Shown piece after piece: positions 42,439 to 53,698 of a DNA stretch of 64,000 nucleotides. The position numbers were made by a program, and so were the translations under genes. Under the pieces are notes generated by a model. The model had not been told where the DNA came from and ran no database searches. It was given only the letters and a program-made list of their open reading frames with translations. How positions within the stretch are numbered: the first letter of the stretch is position 1; every line of letters begins with the position of its first letter. The DNA comes from Cladochytrium replicatum (Eukaryota; Chytridiomycota; Chytridiomycetes; Cladochytriales; Cladochytriaceae), in the NCBI GenBank assembly GCA_025526935.1, contig JAHLKD010000043.1, forward strand, positions 62,001 through 126,000, written 5' to 3'.

Positions 42439-45400
42439 ATGAGCGAAAACCAACATCCTAGCATCAATGGGGGTGGGAAGGCGAACACACCGAAAGATGC
42501 CATCATCAACATATCCGGGGAAATGACCCCGGCAAAGCGCAAACAGATCAATCCAAATCTATTCCAGTTCATATTCATGACATGGATGGAGCCACTTTTT
42601 CGGCTCGGTTCAAAGAAGACATTGGAGGCAGATGATCTGTACGAGTTACATCCATCCGATCAGTCGAGAAGGTATGATTTTAAGTCACATCCTTTTCATC
42701 GTGACGTTAACTTTTTCTTTCGTCTCGTCCCAGCGTCGCTCATGTTCTCGACCCTTACTGGGAGAAGGTCGAGTTGTACCTCCAAAATCCCAAGGAGAAT
42801 CCTCGCCCAAGTTTCATCAAACTTGTAATGGAACATTTCCGGTGGAAAGCGTAGGTGTTCTTTCTATCACAGTAACATTATTGCTGACTCCTTCAATAGT
42901 ATAATCTGGGTTATCGCAACATGTGTGTCGGTTGCAGCAACTATGATGACACCAGTTTTGCTCAAAGAGCTGCTCACGTACCTTCTCTCGTCGGATGCTA
43001 AGAGAGCAACACTCTTAATCAATAGCGGGGTTGGTCTCGCCGTTCTGCTTTTCCTAGCTCAGATTTTGGCAACAATCTTCCGAGTTGCTGCGATGCAAAT
43101 GGCTCGAGATGCTGCGTTACGACTACGGACTATGCTTATCGGAGCCATCTACGACAAGAGCCTTCGTATCAACGGTGAAAGCGCCCAAACATTTACTCAG
43201 GGCCAAATTCTGAACATGGTGAGATGAATTGTGGCACTTTGGTCTTTGCTTATCCTGTGAGTGCCGTTGGACAGGTCAACGTCGACACGGATCAGATCGT
43301 TTTCTTCATCCTCGGTACGGATTTGATCGGGATTCCTGTGCAAGTGATCGTGTCCATCTATCTTCTCCACCTATATCTCGGCAACGCCATCTGGGCTGGT
43401 GTCGGAACTCTGCTGGGGGTTATGGTTATTCAGATGTCGTTCATCTTTCTTTTGACGCGTTACGAAAGCGCTTTGCTGGGTTCCAGCGACAAGCGGTTGA
43501 AACTTGTTCGCGAGTTGCTATATGGTGTGTCTGATTGATTCATTGTTAAACGCTCACTTATCTGAAATTTCTCTTAAAAAGCAATGAAGGTCATCAAGTA
43601 CCGTGCATGGGAGGAACTTTTTGAAAAGAAAGTAAATGAAGTTCGCAACAAACAACTGGGGTACCTCAAAAAGAACAACATGACCCTCATCATCTTCATC
43701 TCCTTGGGACAAGTCACTCCAGTGATCATGCCAATCGTGAGCTTCGTTGTGTACCAGAACTTGACCGGTTCTCTCGACCCAATTATTGTATTCCCAGGTA
43801 TTTTCAGTAAGCAACATTGTGAGATTCCCGTTAATTGCTTTATCACAGCTTTGACTCTCTTCACAAGCTTGTTTGGGCCGTTGGTCGAGCTTCCGCAAAT
43901 CATTCCCAATGCTGTCAACATGGCCGTCAGTTGGAAACGTATTTCGTCATTCTTGACAGCCGCCGAATCCGAGCCGATAAATTTCATGGAATCTGTTGAG
44001 GATTCTTCTTCCAAAGAATCGACTGTGCAAGATCTGCTCCGCAGCGACACCGCGATATCCATCTCAGACGCAACCTTTAAATGGCCCGCCCCTAAAATTG
44101 CTGAAGACAAGAAGAAGAAGAAGGAAAAGAAGAACAGCAAAGGCGAGCAACCTGACAAAATCGAAGGAGGTGCGACCACCGAAGACGTTGCGGAGAACTC
44201 TGGAATCGAGTCTCCCTCTGCCGTTGAGGAGACTCCCGTTTCCGCCAAAGATCCGGCCAGCTCTCACTCGTTCTTTGGAAAGAAACAAAAAGTGGAAAAG
44301 CCTGCTCCTGTGGTCGAGCCTTTCCTTCGAGATCTTAAAGTGGACATCAAGCGCGGGTCTTTGACTGCGGTTGTCGGTGCAGTCGGTGCCGGCAAATCCT
44401 CGCTTCTTTCGGCAATCATCGGCGAAATGGAGAAGAGCTCGGGCAGTGTTGCCGTTGGTGGCAAGATCGCATATTGCGCACAGCAACCGTGGACGTTGTC
44501 AGACACTTTGCGGGGCAACATCTGGTGAGACTTATTGCCATAGTAATGCGGGCATCTAATATAGTATTTAGTTTCTTCAACGAATACGACGAAGCTAAAA
44601 TGAATGTTGCTCTCGACGTGTGCTCCTTGCGCCGAGATCTCGCGGATTTCCCGGTATGCTATTGACGATTGTGATCTCCAATCGAGGACTCACCTTTTCC
44701 GTGTTCAAAAAAAGGGCGGCGAATTGACTGAAATTGGTGAAAAAGGTGTCAATCTGTCGGGTGGACAGAAGGCACGCGTTGCCCTCGCTCGTGCAGTGTA
44801 TGCTGGAGAAGGCGATGGAAACGGCGCTGAAGTTTACCTCCTGGACGATCCGATTAGTGCTCTGGACGCCCACGTCGGAATCCAAGTTTTCCAAGATTGT
44901 ATCCTCGAGCACCTTGTTCATCGTCGTAAGAAGACAGTCGTCCTTGTTACGCATCAGCTCCAGCTCCTCCGTTTCTGTGACCGCGTTCTCGTAATGGACC
45001 ATGGTCGCCTTGTCGAAGACGGTACCATGGATGAGCTCATGGAGTTGACTCGTCCGGACGGAAGCCCCGGCCACCTTGCCGAGATGATGAAGAACTACAC
45101 GGTTGGACATCAGCGAAGCAAGAAAGACAAGGAGGCAAAGGAAGTGGAGGCTGATGGCACCGATAACGAGCTTGACGGCTTGGTCACGGAAGAAGAAGAT
45201 GCGAAGGTTGAGGACATGAAGCCGTTGGTTGGTTTGATCGAAGCCGAGGAACGTGAGAAAGGCGCCGTCAAGTTGCCAATTTACAAAGCTTACGTCAAGG
45301 CTGGTGGAGGCTGGTGGATGTTTGCAGCAGCTCTCCTAGTCGCTCTTTTGATGCAGACTGCCGCTGTCGGTTCCAACATTTGGCTTTCATACTGGGTGGG

Positions 45401-47455
45401 GGGGCTTACCAGTTATGACGCAAATACGAACCTTGTGATCTATTCCGCGCTTGGTGGAACCCAGGCGATTTTGCTTCGTAAGTCCACAGTGAAAGGACAC
45501 AGTGATAAGGACCTGACTCCCAGTTTTAACAGTCTTACTCAACGCAGTGATGCTTGCTATCAGTGTCATGGCCGCAGCTTATTTCCATAGGGCGGCATTG
45601 AGTCGATTGCTGAGCTCTCCGATGTCATTTTTCGATGCGAACCCAATTGGAAGAATCATGAACCGATTTTCGAAGGACGTCATGTCGGTTGACCAACGTC
45701 TTATCTTTGTAATGTTCCTTTTCGCCCTTGGTGCCACTGGTCTCTTAGGATCACTTGTTGCAATCTGCTTCGCTTCACCCATTATGCTTGGTACGCCCAG
45801 TGTCCCATGATTGTGGGCAATGTCTGACATTATAGTTATTTTTGACTTGCATAGTGGTCATTCTGCCTGTCACAGTCGCTTACTGGTACCTGCTGAACTT
45901 TTACAGGAACACTCTGCGAGAAGTTAAGCGATTGGAGTCAAACAGCCGCTCTCCGGTAAGGAAGTTCCCAACGATCAAGTTTTTCGCAGCTTAACGACAC
46001 CATATCCAGTTGTATGCCCATATTTCGGAAACTTTGGCTGGTGTCATGTCTGTATGTATTGTCAAACAGACATCTACGATCATCTCGCTAATTTTTATTT
46101 AGGTTCGAGCGTACGGTGCAGAAGCCCGCTTTGTCGACAAAGAACGTGAATTGATCGACCGAACAACTGAACCTATCTTCCTTCGATGGAGTTCACAGGG
46201 TTGGATTGGGATCCGAATTGCATCCCTTGCCTCAGTCATTACGCTCGTGCTCAGCTTGATCGGACTTTATTCCGGAGGGACTGGAACGGTATTCATTGGT
46301 CTGGGTCTGTCCTACGCGGTCACCATCACCGAGCAAATTGCTCAGCTTCTCCAGTCCCTCGCCATGCTTGAGACCGAAATGAACGCCGTGGAACGTTTGG
46401 TACACTATGCAGAAAACTTGCCGCAAGAGCAACCAAGGCGTCTTGAGAGTGACCCGGCACCTTCGGAATGGCCCAAACGAGGAGCGATCAGCTTTGTGAA
46501 CCTCGAACTGCGATACGAGAGTCGTCCCGACACCGCGGTCATTAGGGATCTCTCCGCAGACATTCTGCCTGGCGAACGTGTTGCATTGGTTGGTCGCACC
46601 GGTTCTGGAAAGAGTTCTCTTGTCACTGCGCTGTTCCGCATCATGGAATCTTCAGGGGGTAGCGTTGTCATCGACGGAAAGGACATCAGCGAGCTTGGAT
46701 TGTACACGTTGCGTAGCCGTATGCAAATCATTCCCCAGGGTTAGTGGATCGATAAAAATTTGCAAAATGACCACACGCTGACTTTGTTTTGCAGAACCTG
46801 TCCTGTTCGAAGGTTCCATCCGAAGCAACCTGGATCTCGAAGATGAATTTACAGACGACGATCTCTGGAGCGGCCTTCAGCAGGTTGGCTTGAAGGAATA
46901 CGTGTTGAAGCAAGAGAAGAAGCTCGATGCACCGATCACCGAAGGAGGAGAGAACTTGAGTGTTGGGCAGCGTCAACTTATGTGTCTTGCCCGTGCCATC
47001 CTCAAGAAGCCCCGCATTCTTGTCATGGACGAAGGTTTGTTGATAGCTAAAAGACTCTCGTCGGAGTAACTTACATGTATTGATTCTTCACAGCAACTGC
47101 GTCCGTCGACACAAAGGCCGATAAACTTATCCAAGAATCCATTGAAACCCATTTCACTGAAACCACCGTCATTTCGATTGCTCACCGTTTGAACACTATT
47201 GCCGGTTTCGATCGAGTCATGTAAGAAATCCTAACGACTATTGTTGCTATGAGTGTAACCTGAACATTTTCTAGGGTTCTCGATGGAGGTAACTTGATCG
47301 AATTCGACAGTCCGCATAACCTCCTTCAAAACCCCGATTCGCTCTTCACCGGCTTGGTGGAGGCCACCGGGAAGGAAAATGCACAGGTTCTCCGAAAGAT
47401 TGCAGCAGATCGGGACAGGCAGCGTCAGGAGAAACTGACAGCAGTATCTGATTGA
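42439..47455 (+). CDS. ABCC (MRP/Yor1-like) ABC transporter
   Basis: Full ABC exporter of the plasma or vacuolar membrane; ABCC proteins export organic anions and conjugates. Fifteen exons total 4,227 nt (1,408 residues) with all phases consistent. There is no extra N-terminal TMD0: it starts directly with [20 protein letters not shown] (the L0/lasso region). TMD1 is followed by NBD1, which has Walker [12 protein letters not shown] near residue 552, signature LSGGQ and Walker B VYLLDDP. The Asp in place of the catalytic Glu is typical of ABCC. TMD2 ([19 protein letters not shown]) leads to NBD2 with Walker [12 protein letters not shown] near 1177, signature LSVGQRQ and Walker B ILVMDEATASVD with canonical Glu. 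A roughly 80-residue Lys/Glu-rich insert ([13 protein letters not shown]) sits inside NBD1 between DATFKW and the next strand. The substrate is unknown. Confidence 0.93.
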
Positions 47456-47806
47456 GCTTTTTTGGTTGAACGTCTGATTGTTGATGCGTGCTTTTTGTTG
47501 AACATCTGTGGTTCCGATCGCCATTTTTATCCTCATATTCTTGTGCAGTGCCTTTCAACGTTTTTAGAGATTGCCCACTCTTCTTTTGTCACATCCAAGT
47601 TCCTTGGCTAGTGTATTCGTCATCATTTTTGTCGTGCAATCAAAAATAATGCTATGTTACAATTCAAACCTCATTATTCTGAGTACTGCTCAATGCCATT
47701 CAGCACACACCAGGCAAGAAAAAAGTATTCTATTACTGAAACATAGAACAGCTTGTCTGGCTTTCAGAGATATCCTGGACATTCTAATCGACCAACACTA
47801 TCCAGG
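47456..47806. other. Intergenic between convergent genes
   Basis: This gap separates the convergent ends of the ABC transporter and the phosphorylase. T-rich sequence fits overlapping 3' UTRs. Nothing else is seen. Confidence 0.4.
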
Positions 47807-48718
47807 TTAGAAGTATCCAGGCAAGATGTAGTCAAGTTTCTTGACCGTTTCAGGGTTCCTCTTCTCTTTTGAGGTGATCACCGCAAACCTGTTGCTTCCC
47901 TTTAGTTCAACAATGGACTTGATGCTGTTGCGAGCAAGGCCCTCCTCAATTGTGGGGATGACGGCCAACAGCAAGTTCTTTGCGTTGTCAGCGTTCGCGC
48001 CGAGGTTAGCAATGACTGCTTCGACGGACACGGCCTCCTCGTGCTCCTTCCAGCAGTCGTAGTCCGTCGACATGCACACCATCTGGTAAGCAATCTCAGC
48101 CTCGCGGGCCAGTTTTGCCTCAGGGACGACGGACATGTTGATGATGTCGGCACCCCATGCACGGTACATGTGGGACTCCGCGCGAGTGGAGAAAGCGGGG
48201 CCTTCCATGCACACGAGAGTTTTGTTCGTGTGGAGCTTCACGCCGCCAGAGAGAACGCCGTTCTTTGCAGCAGCTTCGAGGGTGTTTGCGAGATCCTTGT
48301 TGAAGGGATCGGCGAAACCGACGTGGGCAGTCAAGCCGTTTTCGAAGAAGGTGCCCGGTCGGTTACCTTTGGTGCGGTCGATGATCTGGCTGGGGAGGAC
48401 GAAGTCGCGCGGGGGGATCTCCTCACGAAGAGAACCAACGGCTGAGAAAGCGAGAATGACTTCCACGCCAATGAACTTGAGTGCAGCGATGTTCGCACGA
48501 GCAGGGACCTCGGAGGGGTTGAGGTAGTGGCCGCGGCCGTGGCGGGCGAGAAAGGCGATTTTGTGGCCTGCCGGGGTACGGACGATGATGATTTTGTCGG
48601 ACGGGAAGCCCCATGGAGTCTCTGGGTTGATTTCGCCGAGAACTTCAGTCCCTTCGAGATGGTAGAGACCAGAGCCGCCAATGACACCAATCTTCACGTC
48701 GTGGTACAAGTCGGCCAT
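47807..48718 (-). CDS. MEU1: S-methyl-5'-thioadenosine phosphorylase
   Basis: Cleaves methylthioadenosine to adenine and methylthioribose-1-phosphate in the methionine salvage pathway (cytosol). One uninterrupted exon gives 303 residues, the usual size. Family signatures in order: IGVIGGSGLYHLEG (phosphate loop), FLARHGRGH, VGSLREEIPPRDFVLPSQII, MEGPAFSTRAESHMYR, WGADIINMSVVPEAKLAREA and STDYDCWKEHEEAVSV (purine-site Asp). The ATG at 48718 was chosen because upstream codons have no ATG. It is intron-free among intron-rich neighbours. Confidence 0.96.
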   Translation of the reverse strand: MADLYHDVKIGVIGGSGLYHLEGTEVLGEINPETPWGFPSDKIIIVRTPAGHKIAFLARHGRGHYLNPSEVPARANIAALKFIGVEVILAFSAVGSLREEIPPRDFVLPSQIIDRTKGNRPGTFFENGLTAHVGFADPFNKDLANTLEAAAKNGVLSGGVKLHTNKTLVCMEGPAFSTRAESHMYRAWGADIINMSVVPEAKLAREAEIAYQMVCMSTDYDCWKEHEEAVSVEAVIANLGANADNAKNLLLAVIPTIEEGLARNSIKSIVELKGSNRFAVITSKEKRNPETVKKLDYILPGYF

Positions 48719-49658
48719 TTCGAATTTCAAATTTCACAAGCGGAAAAGAAAGTCACGGCAGATGCTGCGCAAAATGGCACCACCAACGAAGGCGTTATCT
48801 GGTTATTAATGGAGGGATTAAAACCAAGAAAGAGACAGCACACTTAATTGCACTGGCGTCAAGCTGACGAGTAATTGTATGCGTGCTCCCAACAGAATGC
48901 CCCTGCAGACCGATACACGTCATTCTCATCGACCTTGGGAGTTCTTGCACGTCAGATCGCTTGTAGATAGAACTTCTTTTGGCAGTGTGCGTCCTAATGG
49001 GCGCACACTGGTTTACGTTCCCGATGAACATCTTTAGTGTGTCGAGAACACATCGTAGTGCATTGACACATCTGGATTATCCATAGTTGTGCAACGAGAA
49101 ACCAGGAGAGGAAGGACAAAGACTACAGTTATAGACAATGATCTCGACTACGCGAGTATGAGATCAGTGACATGACGACATCCCATTGGAGTTGGTGAAC
49201 TTCACTGAATGTGGGGGGGTAGGAAGCTTGGACATCATTGTGCAAGGCAAAGCGACCGCCAGCCTTCACGTTGATATTTTGGGCTGATCCCATTGTCAAC
49301 CTGCACTTCCGACCATGTGTAGCATCGCATCTTGAACTGAGACAAACCTCCCGACTAGCTCCCTTTGGACCACACGCAGGGGGCAATATCAGGACATATA
49401 GGCATGCGGGATTCATATTTGACACCTCCCCAGGAAGCTGTCTTACCAGATCTTGTGTGAGCAACTAGCAGATTGAGATGATGGTTTTGATATTTTGGTC
49501 TGGTCCCATCGTCAAGTTTTGCCCTGGTGAGACACACTTTATTGCCCATCTATGTAACAGATTGTTCTCCGTCCTTAATGTATCTGATTTGCGGTCTAAC
49601 AAGTTCACAATGGCTGTAAAAGACTGTTATCGTAAAATGCTATTTCATACAAAGAAGA
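48719..49658. other. Gene-free stretch with hairpin and diverged direct repeat
   Basis: No supported gene is present. A 9-bp perfect stem (CAGTGTGCG at 48983-48991, CGCACACTG at 49002-49010, loop 10) lies in the promoter side of the phosphorylase gene. A 29-bp motif starting TTGATATTTTGGGCTGATCC at 49271 recurs at 49487 with three mismatches. Minus-strand frames across it are not recognisable. Confidence 0.5.
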
Positions 49659-50611
49659 TCATAATAAACCACTGTCTACAAGAGAATTAACTGTCTTGGC
49701 AACATTTTTAAGCGGATCGTTCTCTTCCTCCTTCGCGCCTCCTCCCTTGGACGTCCGTTGCGGAGAGGCTTTCCGCAAAGCACCAAACGAAGGAGACCTA
49801 GTTATAGATCCCTCTCCACCGTTTGACTCCGGCAATCTTCTTCTCTCGACAGGAGATTGGGGTCGGTCCGGTAACGTGTCGCTCGCGAAAGTCACCGGTC
49901 CCAACTTTGGGGATGAAGATCGAGAAGAAGTGGGTCTGAGGATTCTAATTAGCTTGGGAACGTGTCCAACAAGCTTGAGAAGAGCTGCGTCCATCGATTC
50001 GACGTGAATGTGAGGCTCGATGTGGCGGACAATATGCGATTTTCCTTCCTCTGTTTCGCAGAAGAGAATTTTGCGCGGGTCAAGGCCGTTGGAAACAAGA
50101 CCGGACGTCGAGGATGACAGAAGTTCTGTGATTTGCTCTTCCTCCTTATCAGATGAGACCACTGTGATGAGGTATATGTCGTATAGTTGGCTGGCGTAGA
50201 GTTTTTGTAGGTAAGGAAGGAGAGCTTCATTGAATGCGTAATTGGGATTCCTGGGATCTGGTGATGGGTTCCACAGAATAATCTACATTTAGGCAAACCT
50301 GGAATTAGTCTCGATGATTTATCTTTCCTTATCGAAAAACTTACGTTCTTCACGGAAATTGTCAGAACACGTTTTGGTCCCTTTCTCTTCCCAGTTGCTG
50401 CAGAGCGCAAGGCCGATTCTGTTTCGTTTCCTGACCTTTGTCTCTGCTGCTGGGCCGTTGTTGAAGCAGAATTGCTGGCGTCGTTGGTGGACGAATCAAT
50501 GGAAGCAGAGTACAGGAAGTAGCATGCTGCAGCAATTGCACCCACAGCGGCGACAGCTGTTGCAGCGACTTGAAGCCTGCGAATTGCACGGGCCGAGAGT
50601 GGGGAAGGCAT
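49659..50611 (-). CDS. PEX22: PEX22-like peroxisomal membrane protein
   Basis: Pex22 anchors the ubiquitin-conjugating enzyme Pex4 on the peroxisome and is needed for receptor recycling. Two exons on the minus strand (50611-50345, 50282-49659) give 891 nt, 296 residues. An N-terminal membrane helix (LQVAATAVAAVGAIAAACYF) is followed by a linker and then a Rossmann-like domain beginning RVLTISVKNIILWNPSPD. Next come NYAFNEALLPYLQKLY, DIYLITVVSSDKEEEQI, DPRKILFCETEEGKSHIVRH and IEPHIHVES. These match the conserved order of fungal Pex22. The C-terminal 100 residues are Ser/Arg-rich and probably disordered. The start at 50611 puts the helix near the N-terminus, as in the family. Confidence 0.75.
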
Positions 50612-51463
50612 TTTGGGAACGAACCGTAAGTGAGGGATGCTGAAAGCCTTGAGGGGAGTGATGTCACTTGAGTGCAGAGCCACAATCAAAGTGACCTTTG
50701 ATAATCACATGGAGGTGGGGGAGAGCACGTGAACGGGTGCTGCAAATGATGGGCGGAAGTTGGAGGGAGGATTCGTTTGAAACAAAGATGTTTAATAATG
50801 AATAGAAGAGTATTTGGTTGCAGCTGAGGATTGCAATCAAATCAAAAGAAACATGATTGTAAGTAAATGAAACTGTTTCGTCTATTCTTTCACAACCTTT
50901 TTTGTACCCTCTGAGTTGTTACCCCTTTGCCGGGAACCTGAGCCCAAGCATTTTCCATCCCATCCGATACTTTGAATTGGGTAATATATGGAAATTTGTT
51001 CGTGTGGTGTTCTTTGTATCTCCAACGCGTTCTGGACCCTTCGTTGCGGAACCCCGACTTTCAGACTGTGTTTTTGGCGAACCAGCATTTAGATCTCTTC
51101 GGAGTGAGACGCTGCACGATCTTCAACAATTGGACGCTGTGTTTGTCATCCCGACCGTGTACTGCCTTTTTGGTCCATCCAGCGCCTCGATCTCAACACG
51201 GTCCATCAATTGGAACTTCTAATTTGGGCCCCCACTGCCCTTTAAATGACCACAGTCTCGCCCTCTGCCGCGAACACTCCCATCCTTTCACCATTTCTTG
51301 AGCCCGCATCCACCACCCACTGATCCACTCAAACTAATCCAATCGGACACTACCTGTCATCCCGCACAGCTAACACTCAGGTAAGCATTTCATCACAAGC
51401 GGCAAGACAAATCCACTTCCCTTAACACTCGATCCACTCCTGACATTTCATTGCTGCTATTAG
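50612..51463 (+). other. Intergenic region with a 5' UTR intron abutting an ATG
   Basis: No coding gene is seen. A likely intron spans 51381-51463: GTAAGCATTT after CACTCAG, ending in CTATTAG directly before the ATG at 51464. It would be a leader intron of the Stc1-like gene. The remainder is the divergent promoter region shared with the PEX22-like gene. Confidence 0.5.
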
Positions 51464-53698
51464 ATGTTGTCGTACTCATCGCAGAATCCAGCTCTGCACC
51501 AAAATCCAAGGTCCCGTAACTCGCTATGTAGTCAAAACTACCCAAACGTCGAATCGAAGTGGGATTACGCCGCAAAAGCCAACAGGAGTTCGGCCGATGT
51601 TGATGGATCCTTTCCGGCGATCTCTGCTCTACTTCATAGGCGGGAATCTCACAGCGTGGCCGATGGATCGTGGAAAAGGAATTCGGCCGACGCTGGGATT
51701 GATGGAGTCGAGCGAGCGATGGCATGGAGCATGCACGCCATGATGGATGCACTCCCGGGGGACATTCCTGCAATTGCTCCGGCAGCACAGTCAGATCACG
51801 GGCCAGCACAGTTTGTGCCAAGTCCGCTTCGACAAAATCCGTTCCGATATGGATTAAACCTTGATGTTGATGCGATGGCCGCCCGAGACTTGCAGCTCTG
51901 CTCCCAACCTGTTCCCAAACATCCATCCATCAACACTGCTCCAGGGCATGATTCATCTCAGAGAATATCCCACGTTCGAAATGCAGCCAACATTTACCCT
52001 ACTGCATCCACGTTGGGTTCTGCATCTACTCAATCCATTACACGTGCGTTGGAAGAAGAGCTGTGCTTATCTGGTTACTCTATGCCAGAGCTCCATTGCC
52101 AGCCACCAAGGAAACCAGGCGCCGTTGGAGACCTCCCTGGCTCGTATGCAGCGCGAGCTGGATGTACACATCAGTCCAAGGTCAGGTATTCATCAAATCC
52201 CATTCCAGGAAGTAAGAACTTTATTTCCGAGCTCCATGCTGCATCCAAGTCTGAAAAGCCCCAGCGGAACTCGACCTTGAACAACACACAACAAACCAAG
52301 CCGTATTTTGATGCGTCGCCGGGACATGCTAACCAGTTGGCGTATTCTCAGCAGCTGCATGAAGCCGCCCTTCAACAGTACTATCTCAAGCAGTATCATC
52401 TTTACCAAATTGAGCAAAGGCACCGAGAGATGCAGCAGCGCCAGCTAGAGCAGCAGCAGCGAGAGATTCAACAGCGTCAGCGACAGCAACGATTGCAACA
52501 GCAACGTGAGCAGCAGCTTCATACCGCCCCTCTTGCCCACGCTTCGCGCATGGGAAAAGCGGCGGATCCGTACTATGGCCAGTATATGGCAACTCTCGGT
52601 CAGTCAAACCAGAACCCATTAGTGTCACAAGGTATAGCTGGAGCTGTGACCATCCATACGAGTACGTACGGGGCAATGGCTCATCCGCAACATCAGCATT
52701 TCCGGGCAACGCAATCCAACATTTCTCTTAAATCCGTTGGTCAGGAACGATTCATCTTACCAGATGACGACATCCCTCCTTCCCCTACCGGCTCCTATTC
52801 TTCCGGTAGTGTCGCCAACGGACGCTGTAGCTCGTTTTCTTCAGCTTTGTCCGATTGCTGGAGCGACGTCTCCTCGATTCCAGGCGGATCTGTTTATGGT
52901 GATCTGCCATTTGTTGCGTCGCAGCACAGAAGCCCAACCGCCTGCAACCCTGCGCGTAGCTCGGCCTGCCCAGATCCCTTGAATGTGGCAGCACACTACT
53001 CGCAAGCTCAGGTTAACAAAACGGACAACGATAGATTGTTGCCGTTATCTGCATTCCGACCGAACGCGATCACCAACCACCGAGCCCTTCGATACCGACG
53101 TCAACTCGAGGCGATGCCAGTCCCGGAAACGCTCATTTGCTACTCGTGCGATCGTCCGAAGCCATCCTGTGAATTTTCCAGGTCGCAGATCCGCAAGGCG
53201 CAGTTTGCTGTTCTCTCCTCGGCGCTGATGAGCACATGCCAAGATCCGAACCAGCAAACCCAGCAGCATCTCGCCGGAATGGCGGGTGGGACTGCCCTGT
53301 CTCTTCCTTTGCTCCCCGACGGACGCATCGACACCTCGCTGATGTCGCCTGTGCAGGTCACGCTGGCGGCGATCGCGAACTCGCGGCACAAGCCGATTTG
53401 CAAGATGTGCACGCCGCCGCAGACGACGCATCTTCAGTGCACGGTGTGTGAGCAGCGGTTGCCAGTTGCGCAGTTCTCGAAGGCGCAGAGGCGGATGGCT
53501 GAGATAGCGACGTGTCTTTGGTGCGTTAGCGAGGCGCCAAAGAATGGGCGACGGGTTCAGGAGGACGATGCTGAAGATGATGAAGGGAAGGAAGAAGTGG
53601 AGGAAGAAGAAGATGGGGATGTGACTGTGAAAGGTGTGATTCGTGTTCCGGAGCTGAGCGATGACGATGAGGGCAGTGAGGGGAGCGAGAGTTGCTAG
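51464..53698 (+). CDS. Gln-rich protein with Stc1-like zinc fingers
   Basis: Single exon, 744 residues. The first 300 residues are Ser/Pro-rich and disordered. A long Gln/Arg/Glu coiled-coil-like segment (EQRHREMQQRQLEQQQREIQ) lies near residues 325-355. The C-terminal part holds two cysteine clusters: CYSCDRPKPSCEFSRSQIRK near 556 with a C-x2-C at CKMC, and CTVCEQRLPVAQFSKAQRRM near 658 closed by CLWC. This C-x2-C...FSxxQxRxA...C-x2-C pattern is that of the Stc1 domain, known from the fission yeast protein that links RNAi to heterochromatin methylation. A Gly/Leu-rich spacer of about 60 residues splits the first cluster. An acidic tail (EEVEEEEDGD) ends the protein. Role in heterochromatin is inference; zinc binding is likely. 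Confidence 0.75.
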   Translation: MLSYSSQNPALHQNPRSRNSLCSQNYPNVESKWDYAAKANRSSADVDGSFPAISALLHRRESHSVADGSWKRNSADAGIDGVERAMAWSMHAMMDALPGDIPAIAPAAQSDHGPAQFVPSPLRQNPFRYGLNLDVDAMAARDLQLCSQPVPKHPSINTAPGHDSSQRISHVRNAANIYPTASTLGSASTQSITRALEEELCLSGYSMPELHCQPPRKPGAVGDLPGSYAARAGCTHQSKVRYSSNPIPGSKNFISELHAASKSEKPQRNSTLNNTQQTKPYFDASPGHANQLAYSQQLHEAALQQYYLKQYHLYQIEQRHREMQQRQLEQQQREIQQRQRQQRLQQQREQQLHTAPLAHASRMGKAADPYYGQYMATLGQSNQNPLVSQGIAGAVTIHTSTYGAMAHPQHQHFRATQSNISLKSVGQERFILPDDDIPPSPTGSYSSGSVANGRCSSFSSALSDCWSDVSSIPGGSVYGDLPFVASQHRSPTACNPARSSACPDPLNVAAHYSQAQVNKTDNDRLLPLSAFRPNAITNHRALRYRRQLEAMPVPETLICYSCDRPKPSCEFSRSQIRKAQFAVLSSALMSTCQDPNQQTQQHLAGMAGGTALSLPLLPDGRIDTSLMSPVQVTLAAIANSRHKPICKMCTPPQTTHLQCTVCEQRLPVAQFSKAQRRMAEIATCLWCVSEAPKNGRRVQEDDAEDDEGKEEVEEEEDGDVTVKGVIRVPELSDDDEGSEGSESC

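Noticed and set aside
43574-44248. Minus-strand open frame of 224 codons
   Set aside because: Antisense to ABC transporter exons and dominated by poly-Phe/Ser from the Lys/Glu-rich insert on the coding strand.
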